Positions 20,122 to 29,134 of a stretch of DNA of 64,000 bases are shown piece after piece; within the stretch, counting starts at the first letter, position 1, and every line of letters begins with the position of its first letter. The position numbers and the translations under genes are program-made. A model generated the notes under the pieces. The model was not told the origin of the DNA, searched no databases, and was given only the letters and a program-made list of their open reading frames with translations. Source of the stretch: Trichormus_B sp936914905 (GTDB taxonomy: Bacteria; Cyanobacteriota; Cyanobacteriia; Cyanobacteriales; Nostocaceae). The DNA lies in the NCBI RefSeq assembly GCF_039871975.1, contig NZ_JBDPLL010000001.1; one strand, written 5' to 3'.

Positions 20122-20814
20122 TTGTATACCAACTGGTGTGAAGGATTATTCATTGACACATCAGCAGAAACTTTAGTAGAGATCAAGCTGAAGAGTCTAC
20201 AAAATTATAGGCAACATAACAATTTTAAAACATTAGGTCAGCATCAGGTTGATATTTATACAGGGTTCAATGTGATGATTTTGCTGTTGGAATTACAGCC
20301 ATATGCTCAAGGAATACATGATTTCCTTGAGTACATCATTTTCTATCCGTCTGCTCAACCCCAAGGAGATAGTTTAAGATCGGATTTGCTGAAAATTATT
20401 AACTACTGTAATTCCTTGCAGGAAGATACTTTTAAAAGTATTGTTGGGCAATTTTTCAGTGCTACTCACTTGCTAGCTACTTATCTCTTCCAAGCAGACC
20501 TCAGCCGTAGCCATTTGTTGCAAACTAACCTTAGTGGTGCGTAATTGATTGCTGTTAAACTCATTCAAGCAGACCTGACAGGTACTGACCTGAGTAATGC
20601 TAACCTCCAAGATGCTGACCTAAGTTGAGTAGACCTAAGTGGTGCTAACTTGACAGGTGCTAATCTCAGCGGTGCATATCTGATGGATGCTAACTTAAGC
20701 GATGAATTGTTTGGTGATATGCGCTGGGATAAAAATACTAACTGGGAAGATGTAGGGGGGCTAGAAAAGACTAAGAACCTGCCAGCAGTCTTGAAAAAAC
20801 TTCTGGGACAATAA
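20122..20814 (+). pseudogene. Broken pentapeptide-repeat protein
   Basis: One frame with two in-frame stops (20542-20544 and 20625-20627) codes for a helical N-terminal domain of about 115 residues followed by pentapeptide repeats: ATYLFQADLSRSHLLQTNLSGA, then after the first stop VKLIQADLTGTDLSNANLQD and DLSGANLTGANLSGAYLMDA. The tail EDVGGLEKTKNLPAVLKKLL is still in frame. The intact protein would be a right-handed quadrilateral beta-helix of about 230 residues; function is not predictable. Apart from the stops the frame is clean, so inactivation is probably recent. Confidence 0.75.
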
Positions 20815-21003
20815 TGAACGTAAAAATAGCTGTAAATAGTTTCCTATATTCAACAGGAATATTAAGATAAGACGCTAGGGATAGCTGAGATAAGTATTTT
20901 CCAGAAAAGCGTAAATTACGCAATTCCGACTAGCCTCCACCAATCTGGAAGTAACGATATATTTGAGAGTCTATCCCGTAATCCACTGTTTGTTATTGAA
21001 TCT

Positions 21004-21816
21004 ATGAAGTCTTATTTAGCCGCCGCTATTCAAATGACTAGTGTGCCAGATCTACAGAAAAACTTGACACAGGCAGAAGAATTAATCGATCTGGCCGTGC
21101 GTCAGGGTGCAGAGTTGGTGGGTTTGCCAGAAAATTTCTCTTTTATGGGTGAGGAAAAAGATAAACTCGCTCAAGCGTATGCCATTGCTCAAGAAACAGA
21201 AACATTTTTGAAAAAAATGGCGCAACGCTTTCAAGTTACTATCCTGGGCGGCGGCTTTCCTGTCCCTGTTGATAGCACCGGCAAAGTTTACAACACGGCT
21301 TTACTCATCGCTCCCAACGGTCAAGAACTTGCTCACTACCACAAAGCACACTTATTTGATGTGAATGTGCCTGATGGTAACACCTATCAAGAATCTAGCA
21401 CTGTCATGGCTGGTAAAGAATTACCTCCAGTCCATTTCTCGGAACAATTAGGTAATATCGGATTTTCTATTTGTTATGATGTCCGCTTCCCAGAACTATA
21501 TCGCCATTTAGCAGACAAGGGAGCCGACGTTGTTTTTGTCCCTGCGGCTTTTACTGCCTTTACAGGTAAAGACCATTGGCAAGTATTACTACAAGCTAGG
21601 GCAATAGAAAATACTTATTACGTAATTGCACCAGCCCAAACAGGTACTAACTATGCTCGTCGTCAAACCCACGGACACGCAATGATTATTGATCCTTGGG
21701 GGACAATTTTAGCTGATGTAGGGGATAAACCAGGAGTTGCGATCGCAGAAATCAAACCCACCAGATTAGAACAAGTCCGTCGCCAAATGCCATCTTTACA
21801 GCATCGGGTGTTTTAG
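21004..21816 (+). CDS. Carbon-nitrogen hydrolase, Nit1/omega-amidase type
   Basis: A 270-residue nitrilase-superfamily enzyme. The catalytic triad is visible: Glu in GLPENFSF (about 43), Lys in HYHKAHLFDV (about 114) and Cys in GFSICYDVRFPELY (about 157). The sequence fits the Nit1 branch, whose characterised members hydrolyse deaminated glutathione or alpha-keto amides; a metabolite-repair role is therefore likely but not proven. Cytosolic, normal length. It and fba are the only intact genes between the two IS66 copies; they are convergent, with separate stem-loops between them. Confidence 0.9.
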   Translation: MKSYLAAAIQMTSVPDLQKNLTQAEELIDLAVRQGAELVGLPENFSFMGEEKDKLAQAYAIAQETETFLKKMAQRFQVTILGGGFPVPVDSTGKVYNTALLIAPNGQELAHYHKAHLFDVNVPDGNTYQESSTVMAGKELPPVHFSEQLGNIGFSICYDVRFPELYRHLADKGADVVFVPAAFTAFTGKDHWQVLLQARAIENTYYVIAPAQTGTNYARRQTHGHAMIIDPWGTILADVGDKPGVAIAEIKPTRLEQVRRQMPSLQHRVF

Positions 21817-21849
21817 GAACTCCGATCCCCAATTTCTCAAGAAAATTCT

Positions 21850-21878
21850 CTTGTCCCCATGCAAAGCATGGGGACAAG
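21850..21878 (+). terminator. Strong stem-loop after the amidase gene
   Basis: CTTGTCCCCATGC, AAA loop, GCATGGGGACAAG: 13 perfect pairs, 33 bases after the stop, followed by TTT. Probable terminator or 3'-end stabiliser. Confidence 0.7.
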
Positions 21879-22020
21879 TTTAGAAGCAGACCCTCATAAA
21901 AAAATAACCAATTGCTGAGTGAGCAGGGTAAGCAGAGTTAGAAGAATCTGATAGTCCTCTTAGATCCAGGAATTAGGGATGCAGGAATTAGGTAATTTAA
22001 TTTTTGGAGTTCCCTAAGAT

Positions 22021-22058
22021 AAAAACAAAAAACCGGGAAACTTTAAAGCCACCCGGTT
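22021..22058 (-). terminator. Rho-independent terminator of fba
   Basis: On the minus strand AACCGGG pairs with CCCGGTT around a 14-nt loop and runs into TTTTTTGTTTTT, 57 bases after the fba stop. Confidence 0.9.
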
Positions 22059-22114
22059 TATTTATTTCTGTAGAGGCACTGTAGTAATTAGCCTCTATTT
22101 ATTCCTGGAAAAAA

Positions 22115-23188
22115 TTAAACTTTAGCAGCCGCTCTCATTACTAATTCGCCCTTAGCATACTTAGGAGCAAAATCTTCTAAAGAAATCTGCTTAATCTTGC
22201 TTGCATTACCAGCAGTACCAAACTGCTCATAGCGATCAGCACAAACCTTCTGCATATATTTAATGGAAGGCTTGAGGAAGTGACGGGGGTCAAATTCCTT
22301 GGGATTAGCTGCTAATGCTTCACGGACAGCCGCAGTGATAGCTAAACGGTTATCAGTGTCAATATTTACCTTACGTACACCACTCTTAATACCTTTTTGA
22401 ATTTCCTCTACAGGTACACCGTAGGTTTCAGGAATAGCACCACCAAATTCGTTAATTAGCGCAATCAAATCTTCGGGTACAGAAGAAGAACCGTGCATGA
22501 CCAAGTGGGTATTAGGTAAACGCCGGTGAATTTCTTCAATGCGGCTGATAGCCAAAATTTCACCAGTAGGCTTACGGGTAAACTTGTAAGCACCATGGCT
22601 AGTACCAATAGCAACAGCTAAAGCGTCTACTTGAGTTGCTTCCACGAAGTTAACAGCTTCATCAGGGTCAGTTAAAAGTTGAGAGTGGTCAAGAGTACCT
22701 TCAAAACCGTGACCATCTTCAGCTTCACCAGCGCCGGTTTCTAGAGAACCTAAACAGCCTAATTCACCTTCAACACTGACACCCAAAGAGTGAGCGACAT
22801 TGACAACTTCGCTGGTAACTTTAACGTTATACTCAAAGCTTGCAGGACTCTTAGCGTCAGCTTCTAAAGAACCATCCATCATCACGCTGGTGAAGTTGTT
22901 TTTGATTGCTGAATAGCAGGTAGAAGGGGCATTACCATGATCCTGGTGCATGACAATGGGGATCTGAGGGTAGGTTTCTACCGCTGCCAAAATCAGGTGG
23001 CGCAGGAAGTTTTCTCCTGCATAATTACGTGCGCCGCGAGAAGCTTGTAAAATTACAGGGCTGTCTGTTTCCGCCGCTGCGTTCATGATGGCTTGAATCT
23101 GCTCTAAGTTGTTTACGTTAAAAGCGGGGATGCCATAACCATTTTCAGCAGCGTGATCCAAAAGCAGCCGCATTGGTACAAGCGCCAT
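22115..23188 (-). CDS. fba: Class II fructose-bisphosphate aldolase
   Basis: A 357-residue zinc aldolase that joins dihydroxyacetone phosphate with glyceraldehyde-3-phosphate or erythrose-4-phosphate in the Calvin cycle, and works in reverse in glycolysis. Seen: VMHQDHGNAPS (catalytic Asp and zinc His, about 80-90), GELGCLGSLETGAGE with acidic metal-associated residues, AIGTSHGAYKF zinc His, MHGSSSVPEDL and NIDTDNRLA phosphate-binding segment. A strong AGGAGG lies 8 bases before the ATG. A possible -10 box is at 23297-23302. Length and motifs fit the cyanobacterial CbbA-type class II enzyme. Intact, although flanked by IS66 remnants. Confidence 0.97.
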   Translation of the reverse strand: MALVPMRLLLDHAAENGYGIPAFNVNNLEQIQAIMNAAAETDSPVILQASRGARNYAGENFLRHLILAAVETYPQIPIVMHQDHGNAPSTCYSAIKNNFTSVMMDGSLEADAKSPASFEYNVKVTSEVVNVAHSLGVSVEGELGCLGSLETGAGEAEDGHGFEGTLDHSQLLTDPDEAVNFVEATQVDALAVAIGTSHGAYKFTRKPTGEILAISRIEEIHRRLPNTHLVMHGSSSVPEDLIALINEFGGAIPETYGVPVEEIQKGIKSGVRKVNIDTDNRLAITAAVREALAANPKEFDPRHFLKPSIKYMQKVCADRYEQFGTAGNASKIKQISLEDFAPKYAKGELVMRAAAKV

Positions 23189-23296
23189 ATATAATCCTCC
23201 TAATTTGGGTATCAGCTAGTCAGCTTAATAGAAGCGTAATCTTTATCTTAATGTAATTGTTACGCTAATCTTAAGAGTTTTTTCAACTTATAGGAA

Positions 23297-23302
23297 ATTA
23301 TA
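23297..23302 (-). promoter_or_regulatory. Possible -10 box of fba
   Basis: TATAAT on the minus strand, about 109 bases before the ATG. No good -35 box at the expected distance, so this is a weak call. Confidence 0.35.
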
Positions 23303-23678
23303 TCTAGTGGCGGGTGTTTATATTGAAAAAGCTTACTATTGTACTATATTGACAGTAATCTATGCTGTGCGGGTACTGTTGTACTGTTAGCTACTGTCAA
23401 GGGAGTTCATTTAGTAGCGTGGGATACCTTTATCTGGGAAAGGGGGGTAAGTCGGGGGACAACTAAGCTGTTATGTTGTGATTGCACTGTTGAGTTGATG
23501 GGAGCATCCGAATTAAAGCAAAAATCACGGGACTAATTCGAAAACCCTTTGAAACTCTCTTTCCTTCGCATTCTTTGCGTCGTTGCGGTTTATTTATTTG
23601 ATGCCTTGGATGGGAGAACATAAAAAGAGTATCTCAAGAGCGAGGTGTCACCATTAGCAAATTCATAAAAGGATCTTT
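23303..23678. other. Gap between fba and IS66-type copy 2
   Basis: A local GTACTRTT-like repetition lies at 23339-23400. No supported gene: the small open frame at 23339-23536 lacks recognisable content. Confidence 0.4.
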
Positions 23679-25133
23679 GTAAGGATTGAGGTGGTGGGGT
23701 ATTGACAAGTGTGATAGGTGAGGCAGAATATAGCAAGCAGTTATGGAAAAGAACCTGCCACGAAAACTAGACACAGAGATATTGAGGAGGGGAAAAGTAT
23801 AGAGAAGCTAACAAATAGAGTAGTAGAACTGGAAGAAGAAATAGAGAAACTCAAAGTCAGTAGAGATTTAGACGGCATCAGACTATGGAAAGCACCGTTG
23901 GGAGACATCCTCAAAAAAACCGAGAACAAACAACAAAAAAAACCCGAAGAAAACCAGACACCAAAACGGAAACCAGGAGGACAACCAGGCCATAGGGGAA
24001 AAACGAGAAGGGGGTTTGGTGGAGTAGATAGATTTGAGATCCTGGGACCACAAGTGTGTGGATGGTGTGGTCAGGGGGAATTGTTTGGCGAACCAATAAA
24101 AATGGAAACACAACAAGTAGGGGAGTTGGTGGACAAGGCCAATCGAAATAATAGAATATCTAAAGATATAGGTGCATTTGCAGTGTGTGTGGGGAAACAC
24201 AAAGGGCAGACTAGTCACCAGAGAAGTACTGGGATAAGATATAGAAATCAGACTACAAGCCTTTTTGGGATAGATCAATAACTACGGGCATTTACCCTAT
24301 GAAAAACAACAATAACTGTTGTGGGAACTGGGTCAAATAGAAATTGGAGTGGGAACATTAGTAGCTAGGAATGAAGGAATAGATAGTGCAGTGGCTCCAA
24401 GTATTGATAGCCTCAAACAGTGGATCAAACAAACCTAGCCTAATATCCTTGCGGATGAAACACCCTGGGTAGTCAAAGGGGTGAAAGAATAGTTATGGAT
24501 TTTTGCCAATACTGACTTCCCTTGATTTCATGGTCCTGATACTCCTTCTCCTGCTGAATTAGAATCCATTGTGGGTTATAGTTACTCCGGTGTACTCAGT
24601 TCTACGGTGATCCGCTCAAAGCTCAACACAAATGTCAGGCACATCTACTCCCTCACTTCAAGAAACTAATCAAGATTCCTGGCTGAAATCACCAAGCAAT
24701 TGGCACACAATTCATAGACCTGATAGATGAAGGTTTTAAAAACTACGCTTTATTCCAACAAACCCAAAACCTTGATGAATTCTTGACTTGGGTATCCTAG
24801 TTTCAACCGAAAGTTGAATCTTCCATTCATTCATTCATTGATAAAGCCGGAGGGAAACCTGGTAAACTTTTACCTTCCTTATCCAATAGACCTTGATAAT
24901 TATTTAGCTGAACTAACGTTACCTTTACCACTGACAAAAGGAAAAGTCTGTGGTGGTTCTGTTTCTATGGAGCGATTCCAACATACTGCCAATTTATTGA
25001 CGGTTATACAAACTTACTTGTCGCCCTCAAGCACTGTCTCTAATTGAGTTTTTTGACCAACCTATCAAAGGGATGGTTAACTCTGCTTTGCAGACACCTT
25101 CTTTAACCCCTCTAGCTTAGACCTGAATCCTTC
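23679..25133 (+). mobile_element. Decayed IS66-type insertion sequence, copy 2
   Basis: About 1.45 kb, same element as 18145-19637 but inverted. It starts GTAAGGATTGAGG and its far end reads GAAGGATTCAGG on the other strand. The transposase pieces are the same (coiled coil, GQPGHRGKTRRGFGGVDRF, QVCGWCGQGELFG, C-terminal LPLPLTKGKVCGGSVSMERF at 24923-24982) with many stops. About 40 nt near 23790, present in copy 1 between two TATTGA hexamers, are missing here with one TATTGA left. The two copies also differ by scattered substitutions and stops, so both decayed after insertion. Confidence 0.8.
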
Positions 25134-25206
25134 ATAATTTGTTCATTAGTTTTGCCCATTTCATAAATGTTATGGATATGAGGTCAGTTATGAATTAGTC
25201 ATCAAC

Positions 25207-25440
25207 ATCTTTATGGATAGTTCCTATCAGTTACTATTCCCAACCCTGATTCTTTCCTTGGCTCTTTCCTAATCTTAACACTATGGAAAGCCAGACACAG
25301 AGTCCTTTGTAGATTTTCGGCTGTCTCTATTGTAATCTTACCAAATCCTAGAAAATCATAAATTTGCCAATTCATCATCTTAATTTGATCTTCAGTATTA
25401 AAATTAAACCTATCTGCTAACCATCTCGATTACGGATAGA
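25207..25440 (-). pseudogene. Unrecognised protein-coding remnant
   Basis: The minus strand holds about 70 clean codons (SRWLADRFNFNTEDQIKMMN, then WQIYDFLGFGKITIETAENL, then a basic tail) between stops, with no start. Amino-acid composition looks like real protein. I could not assign a family. It may be the end of an element or gene truncated by IS66 copy 2. Confidence 0.35.
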
Positions 25441-25443
25441 GGC

Positions 25444-25477
25444 AAGGACGTAAGTTTTATAAGGACGTAAGTTTTAT
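25444..25477. repeat. 17-bp exact tandem duplication
   Basis: AAGGACGTAAGTTTTAT twice without spacer, just downstream of the HAD hydrolase gene. Confidence 0.95.
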
Positions 25478-25498
25478 TTTGTACCAAACAAGAATAGT

Positions 25499-26152
25499 TT
25501 AGTAATTTTGCTGGCGGTTAATCCAAATACCCCTCATACCAGCCTTTCTAGGTCCATGATAGTCATCTGTGATGCTGTCTCCAATGTGCCATGCTTCCTC
25601 TGGTGAACAGTGATGACTTTGCAAAGCGATGTTAAAAATTTGCGGATCTGGTTTAGCTGTACGGACTTGGGTGGAAATGGTAATGGATTTGAAATAGTCT
25701 CTCAGTCCTAAGCTTTGCAATACTGAGTATAAACGGGAATCAAAATTAGACAGTACACCTAATTCAACTCCTAACCGTCGCCAGTTTACCAAAGCCAGAG
25801 GAACATCTGGATAGACAAACCAAGGTTCAGCAGTACCAAAGTGAATATAAAGTTCGCTAAAGAAAGCGGAAAAATCAGAAAATTCATTGATAACACCTGC
25901 ACCTTCAAAGGTTTTGAGGGCAATAATCCGCCACCAATCAAATTCTCGCTGGGGAATATCTTGAATATCTGTATCGAGAAATATGGATGGTGGTGCAGCT
26001 TTTAAGCTTTTAAAAAAGTGTTTATTGAGGATTTCCGGAGAAACTGCAACGCCAAATTCTTGGGCTATTTGACTATAAACTTTGCCTACACTACCTTTAA
26101 CACCAAAGAGTGTACCTACCGCATCTAAAAAAATGACTTTTGGTTTTTTCAT
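25499..26152 (-). CDS. HAD-superfamily hydrolase, REG-2/HDHD3-like
   Basis: A 217-residue haloacid-dehalogenase-fold protein. Motif I is FLDAVGTLFG: the first Asp (nucleophile) is present but the usual second Asp is Ala/Val, as is common in the REG-2/HDHD3-like branch. Motif II is GVLSNFDSR, motif III Lys is in RTAKPDPQIF and motif IV is HIGDSITDDYHG. A helical cap (subfamily IA) lies between about residues 18 and 100. Probable small-molecule phosphatase, or a member with altered activity; substrate unknown. Normal length and intact. Same strand as the ndbB gene about 200 bases upstream, but separated by a dispersed repeat. Confidence 0.85.
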   Translation of the reverse strand: MKKPKVIFLDAVGTLFGVKGSVGKVYSQIAQEFGVAVSPEILNKHFFKSLKAAPPSIFLDTDIQDIPQREFDWWRIIALKTFEGAGVINEFSDFSAFFSELYIHFGTAEPWFVYPDVPLALVNWRRLGVELGVLSNFDSRLYSVLQSLGLRDYFKSITISTQVRTAKPDPQIFNIALQSHHCSPEEAWHIGDSITDDYHGPRKAGMRGIWINRQQNY

Positions 26153-26199
26153 AATTTCTAAAATTAATGTCAGTTACTGGTTAGGAGTTTAGGAGTATA

Positions 26200-26262
26200 G
26201 CTATCGCCACGCTATGCCTACGCCACACTACGTCTAGCTTGCTTCCCATAGGGTACGCTATC
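26200..26262. repeat. Dispersed Nostocales repeat (GCTATGCCTACGCC type)
   Basis: The segment with CTATCGCCACGCTATGCC and CCCATAGGGTACGC resembles small dispersed repeats of cyanobacteria; a related segment (GGCTTACGCAACGCTTCGCT) is at 52521-52546. Confidence 0.5.
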
Positions 26263-26364
26263 AGGAGCAAGGATCAATTTTTCTCCCCCAGCCTCCCCAG
26301 CCTCCCCAGCAGCCCCAGCACCGCTACTCCTCTGCCTTCTGTCACCTATTCCCTGTTAGCTATT

Positions 26365-27558
26365 TTACTGAGAAAGGGTTTTGATAATAGGACTGACTAA
26401 CCAACTAAACCCAACTTTCAATTGATGTTTTAAAGTTGGTAAACGATACAAATAAACTAAACGACGGGCGATGTATGCTAAAGAACCATCTAATTTGATA
26501 CCTAAACCTGTGAGGGTGGCGTTGTCTACTCCCAAGGCCATCATTTCTCCTAATTGTTGATAGCGGAAGGGAAGTAAAGGACGATTTGTTAGAGATGCCC
26601 AGATGTTCCAAGCGGTATAATCAGCTTGTTGGAAGGCGACTTGCGCTGTAGCCGGTACTTGCTTTCCTTCTGTATCAAGACAGTCTGCTAAATCTCCTAA
26701 AGCGAAAATTTCGGGATGTTCCAGGACTTGCAGTGTTGATGTGGTGGTGATTTGTCCACGTTGGTTTTGCTTGAGGGGTAGGGTTTTCACCACTGGGGGA
26801 ACTCTTGTCCCAACTGTCCAAATTACCAAATCTACGGGAATTTCGTCTACTTGACTTTTATACTCTAGGGAGATGGTATTTTCTCCAATGGAGACTACTT
26901 TGGTTTCTAAGTCTATAAAAACGCCTCTGGTTTCTAAGGCTTTTTTCGCTGCTTCACGGTTAAATTCTGGGGAAGTTCGCAAAATTTGATCGCTAATTTC
27001 AATTAGGCGGAAGCGTCCTTTTTCCCCAATTCTATCTGCAAGTTTACAAGCTAATTCTACGCCACTGTAACCTGCACCGACTATGGCTATACGAATTTTT
27101 TCTGTTTCTGATGCTTCTAAAACTCGTAGGCTTTCTTCTAGGCGATTACCGTCAGTAATGCTACGGAATAGATGAGCGTAGCTTATAGCACCTGGTACTA
27201 AATCAAGGGGTGTTTCGCCACCTAAAGCTAATACTAATCGGTCGTAGACTATTTCTAATCCGTTTTGTAATTGTACTTGTTGTTTGTCGGTGTTTATTTC
27301 TGAGACAACTGCTTGATGAAAACGCACACCTGTTCCTTGTAGTAGTTCTTGGTATGGTGGGGCGATTTCCCAGGCTTGCAGTTCTCCAGTGAGGAGTTCG
27401 TACAGGAAGGGAGAGAAGAGAAAGCGATCGCTCTGATCTACTAATATAATCTCAGGTTTTGGTGTAGACTCCCACGGTAATTGGCTTAAACGAAGGGCGG
27501 TGTAAAGTCCACCAAAGCCGCCACCTAGTATACAAATTCTTGTAGTTGCTTGAGTCAT
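26365..27558 (-). CDS. ndbB: Type II NAD(P)H dehydrogenase, NdbB-like (demethylphylloquinone reductase)
   Basis: A 397-residue flavoprotein. The N-terminal FAD-binding Rossmann motif is ICILGGGFGGLYTALRL (about 8-24), the NAD(P)H-binding Rossmann is IAIVGAGYSGVELACKL (about 156-172), and FALGDLADC (about 295) is the second FAD motif. The C-terminal amphipathic region (ARRLVYLYRLPTLKHQL) fits peripheral membrane attachment. The whole sequence matches my memory of Synechocystis NdbB (slr1743), which reduces demethylphylloquinone for phylloquinone maturation and can feed electrons to quinones. Other NDH-2 paralogues (NdbA/C) are less similar. Intact, normal length. Confidence 0.85.
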   Translation of the reverse strand: MTQATTRICILGGGFGGLYTALRLSQLPWESTPKPEIILVDQSDRFLFSPFLYELLTGELQAWEIAPPYQELLQGTGVRFHQAVVSEINTDKQQVQLQNGLEIVYDRLVLALGGETPLDLVPGAISYAHLFRSITDGNRLEESLRVLEASETEKIRIAIVGAGYSGVELACKLADRIGEKGRFRLIEISDQILRTSPEFNREAAKKALETRGVFIDLETKVVSIGENTISLEYKSQVDEIPVDLVIWTVGTRVPPVVKTLPLKQNQRGQITTTSTLQVLEHPEIFALGDLADCLDTEGKQVPATAQVAFQQADYTAWNIWASLTNRPLLPFRYQQLGEMMALGVDNATLTGLGIKLDGSLAYIARRLVYLYRLPTLKHQLKVGFSWLVSPIIKTLSQ

Positions 27559-27599
27559 AGTTTTTATAGGAAGCTAAATCCCACCAAGGTAATTTATTC

Positions 27600-28172
27600 T
27601 TAGTCTAATGAGTTATTATGTTTTATTGCCATTAACCAACAATCCTGATATTTGCCCTCATAGAGTTCATGAGATGGTAACAGCTTAATTTTCACAAATC
27701 CACATTTTTCATAGCAGTGAATGGCACGGAGATTTCTGACATTAGCATCAATAACAATTTTTACGGCTTGCAGTTCAGTAAAAATATAATTTATCACGGC
27801 TGAAAGCAATTTTGTACCTATTCCCTGATTCCAATATTTAGTTTCACCAATAAATAAATCAATTCCATAGATATTATCTGTTTTTTCTAGAGAATACATT
27901 TCTCTAATATGTGGTGGTAATTGATTGAGAGCATAATATTGTAAATAACCAATTTCTATATTTTTATAATAAAAAATGCAGGGAATTAGAGGTTCTTTTC
28001 CCAAAATTCTAGGTTGATATGTTTCTACGACTTTTTTAAAATTATAAGGATAATCTCTCCCGCCATAAAATTTTAACACTTCCTCATCAGAACGCCATTT
28101 TTCCATTAACAGATAGTCTTGTTCATCATCTCGCATGAGACGAAGTTTAATGTCGTCTTTGATAAAAAGCAT
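27600..28172 (-). CDS. GNAT-family N-acetyltransferase, AAC(6')-like
   Basis: A 190-residue acetyltransferase. The acetyl-CoA loop is ETKYWNQGIGTKLL (about 122-135), an R/Q-x-x-G-x-G/A type motif, followed by the later GNAT strand and helix NVRNLRAIHCYEKCGF (about 153-168). The start MLFIKDDIKLRLMRDDEQD and the long N-terminal part match the group around aminoglycoside 6'-acetyltransferases and siderophore acetylases. This does not prove drug modification: many chromosomal members have unknown substrates. Cytosolic, normal length, intact. It lies 41 bases upstream of ndbB on the same strand and may share its transcript. Confidence 0.8.
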   Translation of the reverse strand: MLFIKDDIKLRLMRDDEQDYLLMEKWRSDEEVLKFYGGRDYPYNFKKVVETYQPRILGKEPLIPCIFYYKNIEIGYLQYYALNQLPPHIREMYSLEKTDNIYGIDLFIGETKYWNQGIGTKLLSAVINYIFTELQAVKIVIDANVRNLRAIHCYEKCGFVKIKLLPSHELYEGKYQDCWLMAIKHNNSLD

Positions 28173-28197
28173 AGCTTGTAGTTAATACAACTTATTT

Positions 28198-28551
28198 TTA
28201 TTCATCTGAAGTTGCTCTAAATTCAGCAATAAATTCAATTATATCTACAATATTAGGATTAAATTCATCTAGTTTTTCAGCAGGTATCCAATACTCTTGG
28301 TGTTGAGAAGTACCGACAGTTTGGACGGTGTATTAATCGATTTGAAGTCTTGTTACATAACCACCATATCCAGATCTTTTATCTTGTGTGTTCCAATCTT
28401 TAGGAATCTCTACAGCATAGGCTTCGTTAAGTACAAGATAAAAAATTGGTTGGAAAGTAAGTCGGGGCGGAAAGGCTGTATAGTTACTGGCAGCGATTAA
28501 ACCAAGTTCTGGTTGACCAACTGGAGGAAAGAGTGTTGTAGTATTCCTCAT
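28198..28551 (-). pseudogene. Protein annotated as ADP-ribosylation/crystallin J1, one in-frame stop
   Basis: One frame from ATG 28551 to the stop at 28198 would code about 117 residues, but TAA at about 28333-28335 interrupts it. Before the stop: TLFPPVGQPELGLI, FPPRLTFQPIFYLVLNEAYA and GYGGYVTRLQID. After it: TVQTVGTSQHQEYWIPAEKL and DEFNPNIVDIIEFIAEFRA. This matches a small bacterial family that databases call ADP-ribosylation/crystallin J1 although it lacks the ADP-ribosylglycohydrolase fold; its function is unknown. With a single stop and otherwise clean codons, inactivation is recent. A sequencing error is possible. Confidence 0.75.
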
Positions 28552-28624
28552 GGATTTTTTTCAAAAAAAAGCGGTTTGTAACTATAAAAAACCGCCTATG
28601 AATTAATATTGATTTTTTAGGTAA

Positions 28625-28870
28625 TTAATTACCACCAGACATCACAGCTTTATGATGTCTGGCAGAATCTTCTGGTTTTCTGTGCCAGTTACCTTCTCTG
28701 TCTGGCTCATATTCATTGAGAACACTATTCCAGGCTACTTCTAAAGAACCATCTTCATTCATTCCGTAACTTCTAGCAGCATTGAAAGCAGCTACAAAAA
28801 TCTGTTGAGCATGTTCTGGTAGTCGTGTTTGGATATCTTGAGGTAATTCATTTATTTTATTAAAAGGCAT
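28625..28870 (-). CDS. chaB: ChaB-family protein
   Basis: An 81-residue protein beginning MPFNKINELPQDIQTRLPEHAQQIFVAAFN (given here in part), with the LPxHAQxIFxxAFNxA core typical of ChaB (about residues 16-30), followed by SLEVAWNSVL and a C-terminal Lys/His-rich segment. ChaB was named as a regulator of the ChaA cation antiporter in E. coli, but in most bacteria its role is unproven, and no ChaA is visible here. Cytosolic, normal length, intact. Confidence 0.85.
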   Translation of the reverse strand: MPFNKINELPQDIQTRLPEHAQQIFVAAFNAARSYGMNEDGSLEVAWNSVLNEYEPDREGNWHRKPEDSARHHKAVMSGGN

Positions 28871-29083
28871 AGACGAACTCCGGCTGTTTAAGTTAAGTCT
28901 ATGTTAGAAAACTTATTCTATAACTTCATGTTTCTATAAGTAGAGAATCATATTTACATACCTTTGATAACATTAACATGTTAAGATTAACACTTTCGGG
29001 GAGTTCAAAACTCAAAATATACAATTCAAAACCGAATATTCTATCTTAAATTGCTTATCAAACAGTTTTTAAATTAGTGCCAC

Positions 29084-29133
29084 AATAATATTGATACTCA
29101 TAGCAAGAAATAATATTGATACTCATAGCAAGA
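29084..29133. repeat. 25-bp exact tandem duplication
   Basis: The unit starting AATAATATTGATACTCATAG is present at 29084-29108 and 29109-29133, just beyond the 3' end of the DUF1345 remnant. Confidence 0.96.
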
Positions 29134-29134
29134 A

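Noticed and set aside
23339..23536. Small gene between fba and IS66 copy 2
   Set aside because: No recognisable content, lies in repetitive leader DNA.
27600..28172. Aminoglycoside resistance gene
   Set aside because: Only AAC(6')-like at family level; chromosomal, no mobile or resistance context.
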